DNA of 37,808 nt from assembly GCA_016290315.1 (NCBI GenBank), contig JAEETK010000009.1, forward strand, positions 1 through 37,808, written 5' to 3'. This DNA is from Candidatus Saccharimonadota bacterium. Lineage in GTDB: Bacteria; Patescibacteriota; Saccharimonadia; Saccharimonadales; Saccharimonadaceae. Shown here in pieces: positions 30,896-37,808 of the stretch (its first letter is position 1; every line of letters begins with the position of its first letter). The notes under the pieces were generated by a model. It did no database searches. It was not told the DNA's origin and worked only from the letters and a program-made list of their open reading frames with translations. The position numbers were made by a program, and so were the translations under genes.

Positions 30896-31474
30896 TTAGC
30901 GCCTAGCTTCTTCTTCAATCAAATTCTCGACCGTGACACGGAATATGCGCGCCAAGTATTTCTCGACCTTCGCACGTTCAAAGGAAACCGGATTGCTCAC
31001 CCAGTGCATAATCATGCCCACTATAGCCTCAGTCGAGAAGCCAGAAATAAAATCAGCATATTCTTTTTCAATAAAGGCATTGTTCCGCTTGGCAATATCC
31101 TTTATTATCTTGAGGAATATGTCGTGAAGATCTTTATACAAGAAGTGTCGTACCTCGTTTCGCGCATACGACTTCATCACATTGTCCATAAATTCCGAAT
31201 TTTGCTCCATATAGTCAAGCGTAATTTTTATCGCTCTCTTATAATCAACCGTTAAGTCGAAAGAGCGTACTAGGTTTATTGATTCAGTTTCCAAGGTCCA
31301 AGCTAACAAATCATAAATGTCATTAAAATGATAATAAAAAGTCTTTCGATTCACCTTCGCCGCCTCGGCTACTTCGCTTATGGATATCTTAGAAAGATCC
31401 TTATCTTTCATGATAACCTTTAGGGTAGTGGAAAGAAGTTTTCTGGTATTATAGCTAGCAACCTCGTGCCTCAT
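30896..31474 (-). CDS. TetR/AcrR-family transcriptional regulator
   Basis: The 192-residue protein has the TetR layout. The DNA-binding helix-turn-helix occupies about residues 10-52: LLSTTLKVIMKDKDLSKISI, then SEVAEAAKVNRKTFYYHFND, whose TFYYHF recognition end is diagnostic. The C-terminal domain (55-192) is helical and should form the dimer and ligand pocket; it resembles the TetR_C_7 or DhaS-like group. The ligand is unknown. The start ATG at 31474 has a weak GAGGA 12 bases before it. A GGACA/TGTCC palindrome lies over the likely -35 region, which suggests self-repression. Candidate targets are itself and the 206-residue gene downstream. Confidence 0.88.
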   Translation of the reverse strand: MRHEVASYNTRKLLSTTLKVIMKDKDLSKISISEVAEAAKVNRKTFYYHFNDIYDLLAWTLETESINLVRSFDLTVDYKRAIKITLDYMEQNSEFMDNVMKSYARNEVRHFLYKDLHDIFLKIIKDIAKRNNAFIEKEYADFISGFSTEAIVGMIMHWVSNPVSFERAKVEKYLARIFRVTVENLIEEEARR

Positions 31475-31517
31475 CTGTCTTTGTCCTCATTATTTACGCT
31501 ATTATAACTAATTGACC

Positions 31518-31550
31518 ATTATAATACAAAAATACGACGGACAAATGTCC
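31518..31550 (-). promoter_or_regulatory. tetR promoter with overlapping palindromic operator candidate
   Basis: TATAAT on the minus strand lies at 31518-31523. The -35 region 16-17 bases away coincides with the GGACA-AA-TGTCC palindrome at 31539-31550. A regulator bound there would block the promoter. Confidence 0.45.
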
Positions 31551-31571
31551 TACAATACAGATACCACAAAA

Positions 31572-31597
31572 AGCCCTCAACCAAAAAGCCGGGGGCT
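31572..31597 (-). terminator. Weak terminator-like hairpin
   Basis: AGCCC and GGGCT close a 16-base loop and are followed by TTTTTG on the minus strand. It lies just downstream of the alpha-CTD-like remnant and could be its original terminator. Confidence 0.35.
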
Positions 31598-31628
31598 GGC
31601 ACCGTCTTGGCGCCTGAGAGGGGGCAGA

Positions 31629-31802
31629 TTATTTTAATTCGAAACCGGCACGAATAAGCTTTTGCTTGAGTTCGCGATTAGCCACATCGCTGATGCCTCG
31701 AATCCCACCTCTGTCCCTTAGAGCCTCAAGAGCATCGCCGATTGTATTAATTCTGAACCTCTTTAGGCTGCCGCGTCGGGAGCGTTTGTGGAGTTGATTG
31801 AC
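31629..31802 (-). pseudogene. Remnant of a gene encoding an RNA polymerase alpha-CTD-like domain
   Basis: An open frame of 57 codons on the minus strand ends in TAA but has no ATG, GTG or TTG. It reads LKRFRINTIGDALEALRDR, then GIRGISDVANRELKQKLIRA, and ends GFELK. The pattern of hydrophobic, INTIGD and ELKQKLIRAGFELK positions lines up by eye with the helix-hairpin-helix C-terminal domain of RNA polymerase alpha (compare IGD and EIK..LA..GL.L in E. coli). A stop codon lies immediately before it, within the -35/spacer region of the next gene's promoter. I read it as the 3' end of a gene whose 5' part was lost when the deoxyribosyltransferase-like unit arrived. A short unannotated protein with a rare start is the alternative. 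Confidence 0.45.
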
Positions 31803-31826
31803 TTATATAGTATTTTATGATAAAAT
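31798..31826 (+). promoter_or_regulatory. Promoter of the deoxyribosyltransferase-like gene
   Basis: TTGACT, a 17 bp spacer and TAAAAT with a TGA extension. Confidence 0.8.
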
Positions 31827-31832
31827 ATGTTT

Positions 31833-31961
31833 CAATTTACCACGTCGCTTTGGCGTGAGAACATTTACATTTGAAAGGGAGGTGAGATTTTCTCAAAACT
31901 TACAGTGACAAGTATTCATGAATAGACGTGCAAAGATTTGTCTGTCGGAAAAGGAGGTTAC
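31833..31961 (+). promoter_or_regulatory. 129-nt leader with an orphan Shine-Dalgarno
   Basis: AAAGGGAGGTGA at 31874-31885 is a near-perfect Shine-Dalgarno with no ATG, GTG or TTG at normal distance; a TGAG/CTCA hairpin follows at once. A 15-codon frame (31918-31965) starts with ATG and ends in a TGA that overlaps the real ATG at 31962. A second Shine-Dalgarno, AAAAGGAGG, serves that ATG. The leader could carry a regulatory peptide or an RNA switch. Confidence 0.4.
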
Positions 31962-32939
31962 ATGATAGTTATTACAGCTCCCGAGAAATATGTATCGCAG
32001 TCTGGCGATGTTTGCGTATTTCTCGCAGGAGGTATTACGAACTGCACTAACTGGCAAAAAGAAGTAATCCAGACACTCCGGAATGAAATGAAGGCAATCG
32101 ACGGGGCGGAGCGACGCCTCGTAGTCTTTAATCCGAGGCGTGATTATTATCCAGTCCACGACCCGAGCGCTAACCAAGAACAGATTGAATGGGAGTTTAA
32201 ATATCTCGAAAGATGCCACATCTTCTCGATGTATTTCTGCTCCGGAGAGTCAGATCAGCCAATTTGCATGTACGAGCTGGGAAGACATCTGCGTCGCATT
32301 GCGACTGGAAGAAACCGCACGTTTGTCGATTGCGCCATAGTCACAGTCGAGGACGGCTATAAACGTTGCACCGACGTATTGATCCAAGGCCGGCTCGCCT
32401 CAAACGGGGAGCTTGCAATCGCGACCGGCTCTAACGCGACCCCTTCCGAGCATGCGCGAAGAATCGTCGCCGCCTATAAACGGCTTGCTGATAAGGAACG
32501 CATCTTCGGAGAAGATACTGGCAATCTAGACCCTGACGAGATTGCCAAGATGTCGGATTGGGAGCTGTTTATGGATTATTATTCCATCACGAAGATACAA
32601 TGGCGCCTCAATCACGATAGCTGCAGAGACTTCAGTCGAAAGCGTCTACCGGAAAAGGACTATGACGGCATACAAGAACAAGTAAGAAAACTACAGTACC
32701 CGGTTGAATATCTACTCTACGTCATATCGAAACGCAACGATATCGAAGTTAACGAACCAGCACCCGGTAAGCACATTCGGCCAGACAGAAAAGCGTTTAT
32801 GACCTGGTACAAATTCTACGACGATCACTTTATGCATGCGTTAACCAATGAACAGTGGGATGAGTTTGAGCGGAGACGCGAAGCCGGCGAGGACGTATCT
32901 GAGTTTTTACCGAAAGGTAACTGGCGCGACATCCTGTAG
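31962..32939 (+). CDS. Nucleoside 2-deoxyribosyltransferase-like protein with a unique C-terminal half
   Basis: The 325-residue protein has two parts. Residues 1 to about 165 match the nucleoside 2-deoxyribosyltransferase-like fold: VFLAGGITNCTNWQKEVIQT, then RLVVFNPRRDYYP, QIEWEFKYLERCHIFSMYFC and QPICMYELGRHLRR. The FLAGG loop and the E of YELG correspond to substrate and nucleophile positions of that family, which exchanges or hydrolyses bases of nucleosides. Residues 165-325 are charged, helical and unknown to me, with DWELFMDYYSITKIQWRLNH and KAFMTWYKFYDDHF. I chose the ATG at 31962 because AAAAGGAGG lies just before it; a TTG eight codons earlier lacks such support. Base-modifying or nucleotide-depleting enzymes of this superfamily also occur in phage defence, but no partner genes are seen. 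Confidence 0.8.
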   Translation: MIVITAPEKYVSQSGDVCVFLAGGITNCTNWQKEVIQTLRNEMKAIDGAERRLVVFNPRRDYYPVHDPSANQEQIEWEFKYLERCHIFSMYFCSGESDQPICMYELGRHLRRIATGRNRTFVDCAIVTVEDGYKRCTDVLIQGRLASNGELAIATGSNATPSEHARRIVAAYKRLADKERIFGEDTGNLDPDEIAKMSDWELFMDYYSITKIQWRLNHDSCRDFSRKRLPEKDYDGIQEQVRKLQYPVEYLLYVISKRNDIEVNEPAPGKHIRPDRKAFMTWYKFYDDHFMHALTNEQWDEFERRREAGEDVSEFLPKGNWRDIL

Positions 32940-32976
32940 AACGCGTAATATTGCCGATCCTTTCAGTGGAAACCAA

Positions 32977-33007
32977 ATGCCTGGCGGAGAGACGCCAGGC
33001 ATTTTTA
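32977..33007 (+). terminator. Terminator of the deoxyribosyltransferase-like gene
   Basis: ATGCCTGGCG, loop GAGAGA and CGCCAGGCAT are followed by TTTTAT. Confidence 0.92.
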
Positions 33008-33049
33008 TAACGTAAAACCACCATCTAGGCTGGTGGTTTTACGTTATAA
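33005..33049. repeat. 19 bp perfect inverted repeat between two terminators
   Basis: The left arm 33005-33023 and right arm 33031-33049 are exact reverse complements with a seven-base loop (TCTAGGC). The core is AAAACCACCA/TGGTGGTTTT. It lies between a plus-strand and a minus-strand terminator and has T-rich flanks only on the plus side. Confidence 0.85.
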
Positions 33050-33052
33050 CAA

Positions 33053-33079
33053 AAAGCAGGACGTTTGATGTCCTGCTTT
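33053..33079 (-). terminator. Terminator of the bL25 gene
   Basis: AAAGCAGGAC, a seven-base loop and GTCCTGCTTT are followed on the minus strand by TTTTTG, 20 bases after the bL25 stop. Confidence 0.9.
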
Positions 33080-33097
33080 GCTAAAACTAGAATAGTC

Positions 33098-33763
33098 TTA
33101 TTCGGCTTTTTCGCTTGCGGCAGCTTCCGCTTCTGCAGCGCGAGCTTCTTCGGCAGCCTTGTCAGCTTCCGCCTCAGCCTCGCGGTCGGCGGCTTCTTGT
33201 GCTGGATCATAGACATTCGCAATGGCGGTTTCTGGATCGAGCTCTTTGTCGGCCAATTCAACACCCTTCGGAAGCTTAAGATCGGCAATCGTAATGCCAT
33301 CTTCAACGGTCTTTAAACCGGAAGCGTCAACGATAATAGCCTCTGGAAGATCAGCTGGCTTAGCCTTGACGTCAATTTCCTCCATAACCTGAAGAATCGT
33401 CAAGTGAGCCTTGCTTGCGTCAGACTTTTCAAAGTCCACGATTTCAATCGGAGTAGTCGCCTCCACGACCTGATTTGCGGAGATTGCCTGAAATTCTACG
33501 TTCTGAATCGTCCCTTTCACAGGATCAAGATGAACGACCTTTACTAGCGCCATCTGTTTTTTACCAGCAATATCCAAATCAATTGGCGAGTGATAGCCAG
33601 CGTTCAAAAGAACTTTCTCGGTCTCATTGTAAGGTGATTGCGTCAAAATAGGGTCATTACCGCCACCAAACACAACAGAAGGAATCAGTCCTTGTTCGCG
33701 CAAACCTTTAACTTTTTTACCAGTCAACTCGCGTTTTGCGAGAGACAATTTATCTTCGCTCAT
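33098..33763 (-). CDS. rplY: Large ribosomal subunit protein bL25, Ctc type
   Basis: bL25 binds 5S rRNA. The 221-residue form is the longer Ctc type. The 5S-binding N-terminal domain covers about 1-95: KLSLAKRELTGKKVKGLREQ, GLIPSVVFGGG and QMALVKVVHLDPVKGTIQNV then EFQAI. The C-terminal beta domain covers about 96-190, with PIEIVDFEKSDASKAHLTIL, then VEEIDVKAKPADLPEAIIVD in near family form. The last 30 residues are a low-complexity Ala/Glu helix (ADREAEAEADKAAEEARAAE). The start ATG at 33763 has AGGA eight bases before it and a short leader after a TAAAAT -10. It is a single-gene unit with its own terminator. Confidence 0.93.
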   Translation of the reverse strand: MSEDKLSLAKRELTGKKVKGLREQGLIPSVVFGGGNDPILTQSPYNETEKVLLNAGYHSPIDLDIAGKKQMALVKVVHLDPVKGTIQNVEFQAISANQVVEATTPIEIVDFEKSDASKAHLTILQVMEEIDVKAKPADLPEAIIVDASGLKTVEDGITIADLKLPKGVELADKELDPETAIANVYDPAQEAADREAEAEADKAAEEARAAEAEAAASEKAE

Positions 33764-33848
33764 AAAATTATTCCTATTTTATCCTTGTGCATATTTTACC
33801 CTAAATAACAGGGGATGACAAGCGTAAGCACCTCTAGATATGTCTCGT

Positions 33849-36725
33849 TTATAGGATATTCTTCAAATACTTACCAGTTTCAGACTTCGAGTTACGCGCA
33901 ACGTCTTCCGGCGTACCCGTAGCTACCACTTTACCGCCGCCTTGACCACCCTCAGGCCCCATATCAATAATCCAATCCGCACTTTTTATTACATCTAGAT
34001 TATGCTCAATCACTATCATCGAATTACCACCAGATACTAAACGTTGTAAAATAGACAACAATCTTTTAACGTCATCCGAGTGCAGACCCGTAGTCGGCTC
34101 ATCCAAGATATACAAGGTCCTACCAGTCGATCGGCGACTCAATTCCGTCGCAAGCTTAATGCGCTGCGCCTCACCACCTGAGAAGGTTGTCGCCGGCTGA
34201 CCAAGGCGAATATAACCCAAGCCAACTTCTTGTAGTGTTTGCAATTTTCCCGCAATTGACGGCAAATTCTTGAAGAAATCTACCGCCTCATCTACTGTCA
34301 TTTCAAGCACATCCGCAATCGTTTTGCCTTTAAACTTAACTTCCAACGCTTCACGATTGTAGCGTTTACCATGACAAGCGTCGCAGGTCACAAATACATC
34401 TGGCAAGAAATGCATTTCAATCTTTATTACACCGTCGCCCTGACAGTTCTCACAACGCCCACCTTTAACATTGAAAGAGAAGCGGCCAGGCTTGTAGCCA
34501 CGCACTTGCGCCTCTGGCTGCTCGGCAAATAAATCACGAATATAATTAAAGACTCCTGTATAAGTAGCCGCATTTGAGCGTGGCGTACGACCAATCGGCG
34601 ATTGGTCAATCACAATTGCCTTATTAAGATACTCAATGCCGTCAATTCGCTCATGTGCACCCGGCACAGTCTGCGCGCGATTTAATCGTGCCAGTAATTC
34701 ATTTGCCAAAATCTCATTTACCAAGGTAGATTTACCAGAGCCAGACACGCCAGAAACAACAGTTAGTACGCCCAACGGAAACTTCACGTCGATATTTTTG
34801 AGATTATTTTCATGCGCACCGATTACTTCCAAGAACTTCCCAGACGGCTTGCGGCGTTTCTTGGGCACCTCTATCTTTGCTTTACCGCAAAGATACTTTC
34901 CCGTCACAGAATTTGGATCTTTCGCCACCTCATCAGGCGTACCGGCCGAAACTACTTTGCCGCCATGCACGCCGGCACCTGGGCCAATATCTATCAAATA
35001 ATCTGCCTGCTTTATCGTATCCGTATCGTGCTCAACTACTATTACAGTATTCTTCAGGTCGCGCAAATGCTTTAATGTCGCAATCAGACGGTCGTTGTCG
35101 CGCTGGTGTAAACCAATCGACGGCTCATCTAGTACATAAAGCACCCCTTGCAGGCCAGAACCAATCTGCGTCGCCAAGCGGATGCGCTGCGCCTCACCAC
35201 CCGACAACGTTGCCGCCGAACGTCCAAGCTCAAGATAATTCAAGCCAACATCTTTCATAAACCCTACGCGCGCCTTTATTTCCTTCAAGATTGGCCGCGC
35301 AATCATTTCTTCATTTTCAGTCAAGCCCAAATCCGAATTTAGCACATCCAAAGTCTGATCCACATCCATCGCGCACATATCCATGATGTTCAAATCATGA
35401 ATCGTAATCGCTAGCACCACTGGCTTTAAGCGCGCTCCATGGCAAGTCTGACAAACCCGCTCGCGCATAAAACGTTCAATATCCTTGCGTACAAAATCCG
35501 ATTCTGTTTCGCGATGGCGTTTTTCGAGGTTCGGAATAACCCCTTCGTAAACCGAATCGTATTCATAACCATTGCCTAACTTTACGTGATACTTATCGTC
35601 ACCCGTACCATAAAGAATCTTATGAATCGCATCTTCAGATAATTCACGAATCGGTACGCGCGTAGAAAAACCATGTTTTTCGCCCACGGCCGTTAGGCGT
35701 TTTAGCCACCAAGAATCCTGGTTAATACGGTTATATGGACGGATTCCACCCTCAGCAATCGTCAGATTCGGGTTCAAAACTAGTGACGGATCAATCTCCA
35801 TCCGCGTACCAAGACCAGTACAAGTCGGGCAAGCGCCTTGTGGCGCATTAAAAGAGAAGAGGCGCGGCTCTAATTCTGGGATCAATTCGTCTGGGTGGTT
35901 TGGGCAGGCATAACGTTGCGAATAGGTAACAATCTCCGCACCGTTAGTATTGATATTGTTCTGACCAATCGCCGTCGAGTTATCCTTAATGCATAAAACT
36001 TGCATAATGCCATCGCCCAAATCCAAAGCCTGCTCAACCGACTGCGAGACACGACTTTCCAAATCTGGCGCCATTACGAAACGATCCACAATAATCTCAA
36101 TGTCATGACGCAGATTCTTGTCTAGTTCTGGCCATTCATCGAGAGCATAAATCACACCATCCACACGCGCTCGCGCAAAGCCCTTAGCCAAATACTGCTC
36201 GCCAATATGCGAAAAAGAGCCTTTCTTTTGCGAAACTATCGGCGCCAACACCATTAGCTTCGATGCGGTTGGCCAAGCCATTACCTGGTCAATAATATCC
36301 TGCACTGTCCGACGCGCCACTTCCGAGTGACAAATTGGACAATGCGGCACACCAATACGTGCAAACAGCAGACGCAAGTAATCATAAATCTCAGTCACCG
36401 TAGCTACGGTCGAGCGCGGGTTGCGAGAAGTAGACTTCTGGTCAATCGAAATCGCCGGCGAAAGACCCGTAATCATATCTACGTCCGGCTTATCCATTAC
36501 GCCCAAAAACATGCGCGCATAAGAAGACAACGACTCAACATAGCGACGTTGCCCTTCGGCATAAATCGTATCGAAGGCCAGGGAAGACTTACCAGAGCCG
36601 GAAAGCCCTGTTATTACGACTAGCTTGTCGCGCGGAATATCAATATCGATATTCTTGAGATTATTAGCCCGTGCGCCACGAATTCTAATCACATTCTGAT
36701 CGTCTATCGAAGATTTATTTGCCAT
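33849..36725 (-). CDS. uvrA: UvrABC system protein A
   Basis: UvrA is the damage-sensing ATPase of nucleotide excision repair. The 958-residue protein is full length. ABC domain I has Walker [21 protein letters not shown] and signature [20 protein letters not shown]. Zinc modules appear as [16 protein letters not shown] and [12 protein letters not shown] domain II has [18 protein letters not shown], then the C-terminal zinc finger CENCQGDG with CDACHGKRY, signature [17 protein letters not shown] and Walker [17 protein letters not shown] chose the ATG at 36725 because TGGTATAAT ends six bases before it, the leaderless spacing of this genome; an in-frame start nine codons earlier would lie upstream of that promoter. 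UvrB and UvrC genes are not in the window. Confidence 0.97.
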   Translation of the reverse strand: MANKSSIDDQNVIRIRGARANNLKNIDIDIPRDKLVVITGLSGSGKSSLAFDTIYAEGQRRYVESLSSYARMFLGVMDKPDVDMITGLSPAISIDQKSTSRNPRSTVATVTEIYDYLRLLFARIGVPHCPICHSEVARRTVQDIIDQVMAWPTASKLMVLAPIVSQKKGSFSHIGEQYLAKGFARARVDGVIYALDEWPELDKNLRHDIEIIVDRFVMAPDLESRVSQSVEQALDLGDGIMQVLCIKDNSTAIGQNNINTNGAEIVTYSQRYACPNHPDELIPELEPRLFSFNAPQGACPTCTGLGTRMEIDPSLVLNPNLTIAEGGIRPYNRINQDSWWLKRLTAVGEKHGFSTRVPIRELSEDAIHKILYGTGDDKYHVKLGNGYEYDSVYEGVIPNLEKRHRETESDFVRKDIERFMRERVCQTCHGARLKPVVLAITIHDLNIMDMCAMDVDQTLDVLNSDLGLTENEEMIARPILKEIKARVGFMKDVGLNYLELGRSAATLSGGEAQRIRLATQIGSGLQGVLYVLDEPSIGLHQRDNDRLIATLKHLRDLKNTVIVVEHDTDTIKQADYLIDIGPGAGVHGGKVVSAGTPDEVAKDPNSVTGKYLCGKAKIEVPKKRRKPSGKFLEVIGAHENNLKNIDVKFPLGVLTVVSGVSGSGKSTLVNEILANELLARLNRAQTVPGAHERIDGIEYLNKAIVIDQSPIGRTPRSNAATYTGVFNYIRDLFAEQPEAQVRGYKPGRFSFNVKGGRCENCQGDGVIKIEMHFLPDVFVTCDACHGKRYNREALEVKFKGKTIADVLEMTVDEAVDFFKNLPSIAGKLQTLQEVGLGYIRLGQPATTFSGGEAQRIKLATELSRRSTGRTLYILDEPTTGLHSDDVKRLLSILQRLVSGGNSMIVIEHNLDVIKSADWIIDMGPEGGQGGGKVVATGTPEDVARNSKSETGKYLKNIL

Positions 36726-36731
36726 TTCATA

Positions 36732-36740
36732 ATTATACCA
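36732..36740 (-). promoter_or_regulatory. Extended -10 promoter, leaderless start of uvrA
   Basis: TGGTATAAT on the minus strand ends six bases before the ATG at 36725, with no Shine-Dalgarno. Confidence 0.65.
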
Positions 36741-36786
36741 AATTTTGCCCAAAAAGTCAATTTGCTTACGCCTTTGCTAATGCAAT

Positions 36787-36817
36787 AAAAGCGCCCCCAA
36801 CTCTTCGTTGGGGGCGC
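36787..36817 (-). terminator. Terminator after the membrane protein gene
   Basis: GCGCCCCCAAC, loop TCTTC on the plus strand and GTTGGGGGCGC form an 11-base stem. On the minus strand it is followed by TTTTATT. It insulates uvrA from the upstream unit. Confidence 0.9.
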
Positions 36818-36884
36818 GCAGGAGTGGAAAACCGAAATGCCGCACATACATCTTTCTCAATCGTCATCCGGGCCACCATTATTA

Positions 36885-37592
36885 TCAGTGAGCCGCCTCC
36901 TCATTCTTGCGCTTGATTCTCTCTCTAATTAAAGCCAAACAGAGCTCAAACGCGTATAGTAAGGCATAGACAACCAAAAAGGCCACTGTTATGTACATCT
37001 TTAGCGAGACGTAATTACCCCCATAATAAGTTGCCGCCGATGCAATATACAAAACGCCACTGCTAACATACATTAACATGCCAATGATAGAAAGCCGCAC
37101 CACTGTTGCAATGTCATTATTCAAGAGCAATATACCCATTAACAAAAAGGTACTCTCTGCACTATAAATAAACAACGCTTCGGGGTAGCTATTGGCGAAG
37201 AACCTCAACCCCTGGCCATGTTTTATGCCCCACACCCCCAGTAGGACATAGTCGCAAAAAAGGCAATAGGCCGTCGCGACTACGATATAAGACGGGACAT
37301 ATCTGCCGCCGCCAAATATCTTGGCTGTCACGTAGCCGACCAGCACGACTAGTCCAATCAGCGCCACGATGTATGGCTGCAAAAACCCAAATGGGCGTTG
37401 AGAAAATAATGCAACAGTCTCCCCGAGCGCCTTCCCGCAAGCGGCATAGAGAGCCAAGTCGACCGTTTCTTTCATCGGCCATCCGAAGCGCCTCCAGAGC
37501 AGGGTCATCATGAACAATACCGCTATGACGGCAGCAATAACAGCGAAACAAAGACGTAGGATTATCTCTCTGCTTGGAGTAATTCCTGAGTT
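36885..37592 (-). pseudogene. Membrane protein gene that appears to lack its original start
   Basis: The open frame encodes up to 235 residues with about six to seven hydrophobic spans, for example REIILRLCFAVIAAVIAVLF, YIVALIGLVVLVGYVTAKIF, YIVVATAYCLFCDYVLLGVW, then two near STFLLMGILLLN and MYVSSGVLYIASAA, and a final TVAFLVVYALLYAFELCLAL. It ends in a basic tail, RERIKRKNEEAAH. No family is recognised. The frame opens after a TAG at 37593-37595. The first usable codons are a TTG at 37517 or ATG at 37511, both inside the first membrane span and without a ribosome binding site. The upstream DNA is a transposase start, so the true 5' end seems lost. It may still be expressed from a weak internal start (about 210 residues). 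Confidence 0.55.
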
Positions 37593-37758
37593 CTATGTTT
37601 GGATTTACTTCAAGCCATTTTTTCTTCCATCTCCATATGGTAGAACGGTTTACGCCATATCTATCCGCAACTGTTTGAACAGATAATTCATCTATGAAAA
37701 GCAATTTCATTGCTTTTCCTCTCGCTTTTTCTAGGCTAGGGTTGGTAGAATAACTCAT
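37567..37758 (-). pseudogene. 5' fragment of an IS481/IS3-like transposase gene
   Basis: The first ~65 codons encode a transposase-type helix-turn-helix: MSYSTNPSLEKARGKAMKLL, then SVQTVADRYGVNRSTIWRWK and KKWLEVNPNIEL. No DDE catalytic core follows; the frame runs on only as a shadow of the membrane protein gene in another frame. AAAGGAG lies nine bases before the ATG. The TGTTTAATACCACTT sequence upstream (minus strand, near 37781-37795) begins TGT as IS481-type ends do and may be the left terminal repeat. Only about 230 bases of the element remain here. Assignment to IS481 rather than IS3 is from memory of similar N-termini and is uncertain. Confidence 0.6.
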
Positions 37759-37780
37759 AGGACGGGTCTCCTTTATTTAA

Positions 37781-37795
37781 GTGGTATTAAACAAA
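37781..37795 (-). mobile_element. Possible terminal end of the truncated insertion sequence
   Basis: TGTTTAATACCACTT on the minus strand lies just upstream of the transposase start. No matching inverted copy was found elsewhere in the window, so the other end is missing or outside. Confidence 0.3.
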
Positions 37796-37808
37796 GTATA
37801 TGACTCGT

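Noticed and set aside
31938-31961. TTG start for the deoxyribosyltransferase-like gene
   Set aside because: The added eight codons cover the Shine-Dalgarno of the ATG at 31962.
33005-33079. CRISPR-like repeat array
   Set aside because: The three hairpins differ in sequence and there are no regular spacers or cas genes. No CRISPR array was seen anywhere in the window.
36726-36752. Nine-codon longer uvrA start
   Set aside because: It would begin upstream of the TGGTATAAT promoter, and the added residues are not family-like.
37189-37563. C-terminal two thirds of the 189-codon transposase frame
   Set aside because: It is the shadow of the membrane protein gene in another frame, rich in Arg and Cys, with no transposase motif.

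Overview
The window reads as a compact chromosome segment of a Candidate Phyla Radiation (Patescibacteria) bacterium, most likely Candidatus Saccharibacteria (TM7). This rests on several things seen together: very short or absent intergenic spaces, TGA used as a normal stop, a VirB6/TrbL-like secretion-channel protein with a lipid-anchored-looking style of accessory genes, many small orphan proteins, an exonuclease-dead DNA polymerase I, and a eukaryote-type class I fructose-bisphosphate aldolase fused to a PfkB-like domain. No rRNA gene is present, so the phylum call is an inference.

Layout. 40-2960: DUF362 protein, CorA magnesium transporter and two small membrane proteins. 3009-7577: two-gene operon for a single-pass envelope protein and a 1110-residue VirB6/TrbL-like channel protein. 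7608-9405 (minus): an anchored protein, a flavodoxin and a glycerophosphodiester phosphodiesterase, divergent from a MerR regulator. 9871-10739 (minus): a 32-residue micro-ORF coupled to pgeF. 10848-10922 (minus): tRNA-Gln(TTG). 11034-13941: an orphan gene divergent from a MacB/FtsX-type ABC exporter. 14070-16332: a small membrane protein, an m5U RNA methyltransferase and gpsA. 16329-21780: a 733-residue orphan divergent from a UvrD-type helicase-nuclease. 21878-24295: two small orphan genes, then a 92-residue protein coupled to a Y-family polymerase. 24361-29510: polA, a metallophosphatase and the PfkB-like/aldolase fusion. 29699-32939: an accessory stretch with an acidic membrane miniprotein, a 206-residue orphan, a TetR regulator, an alpha-CTD-like gene remnant and a nucleoside deoxyribosyltransferase-like protein. 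33098-36725 (minus): ribosomal protein bL25 and UvrA. 36885-37758 (minus): a membrane protein missing its start, joined to a truncated transposase.

The strongest unexplained pattern is in how genes start. Lead genes of housekeeping operons carry an extended -10 element, most often TGCTANAAT, that ends 6-7 bases before the ATG and has no ribosome binding site between. Their mRNAs should be leaderless. A second set, mostly small orphan or accessory genes, has a -35/17 bp/-10 promoter, a leader of tens of bases to about 140, a near-perfect Shine-Dalgarno and a strong terminator. The leaderless rule also fixes several start codons, for example those of uvrA and of the micro-ORF before pgeF.

DNA maintenance is concentrated here: uvrA, polA, dinB with a possible accessory protein, and the UvrD-like helicase-nuclease. 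Central metabolism is represented by the aldolase and gpsA.
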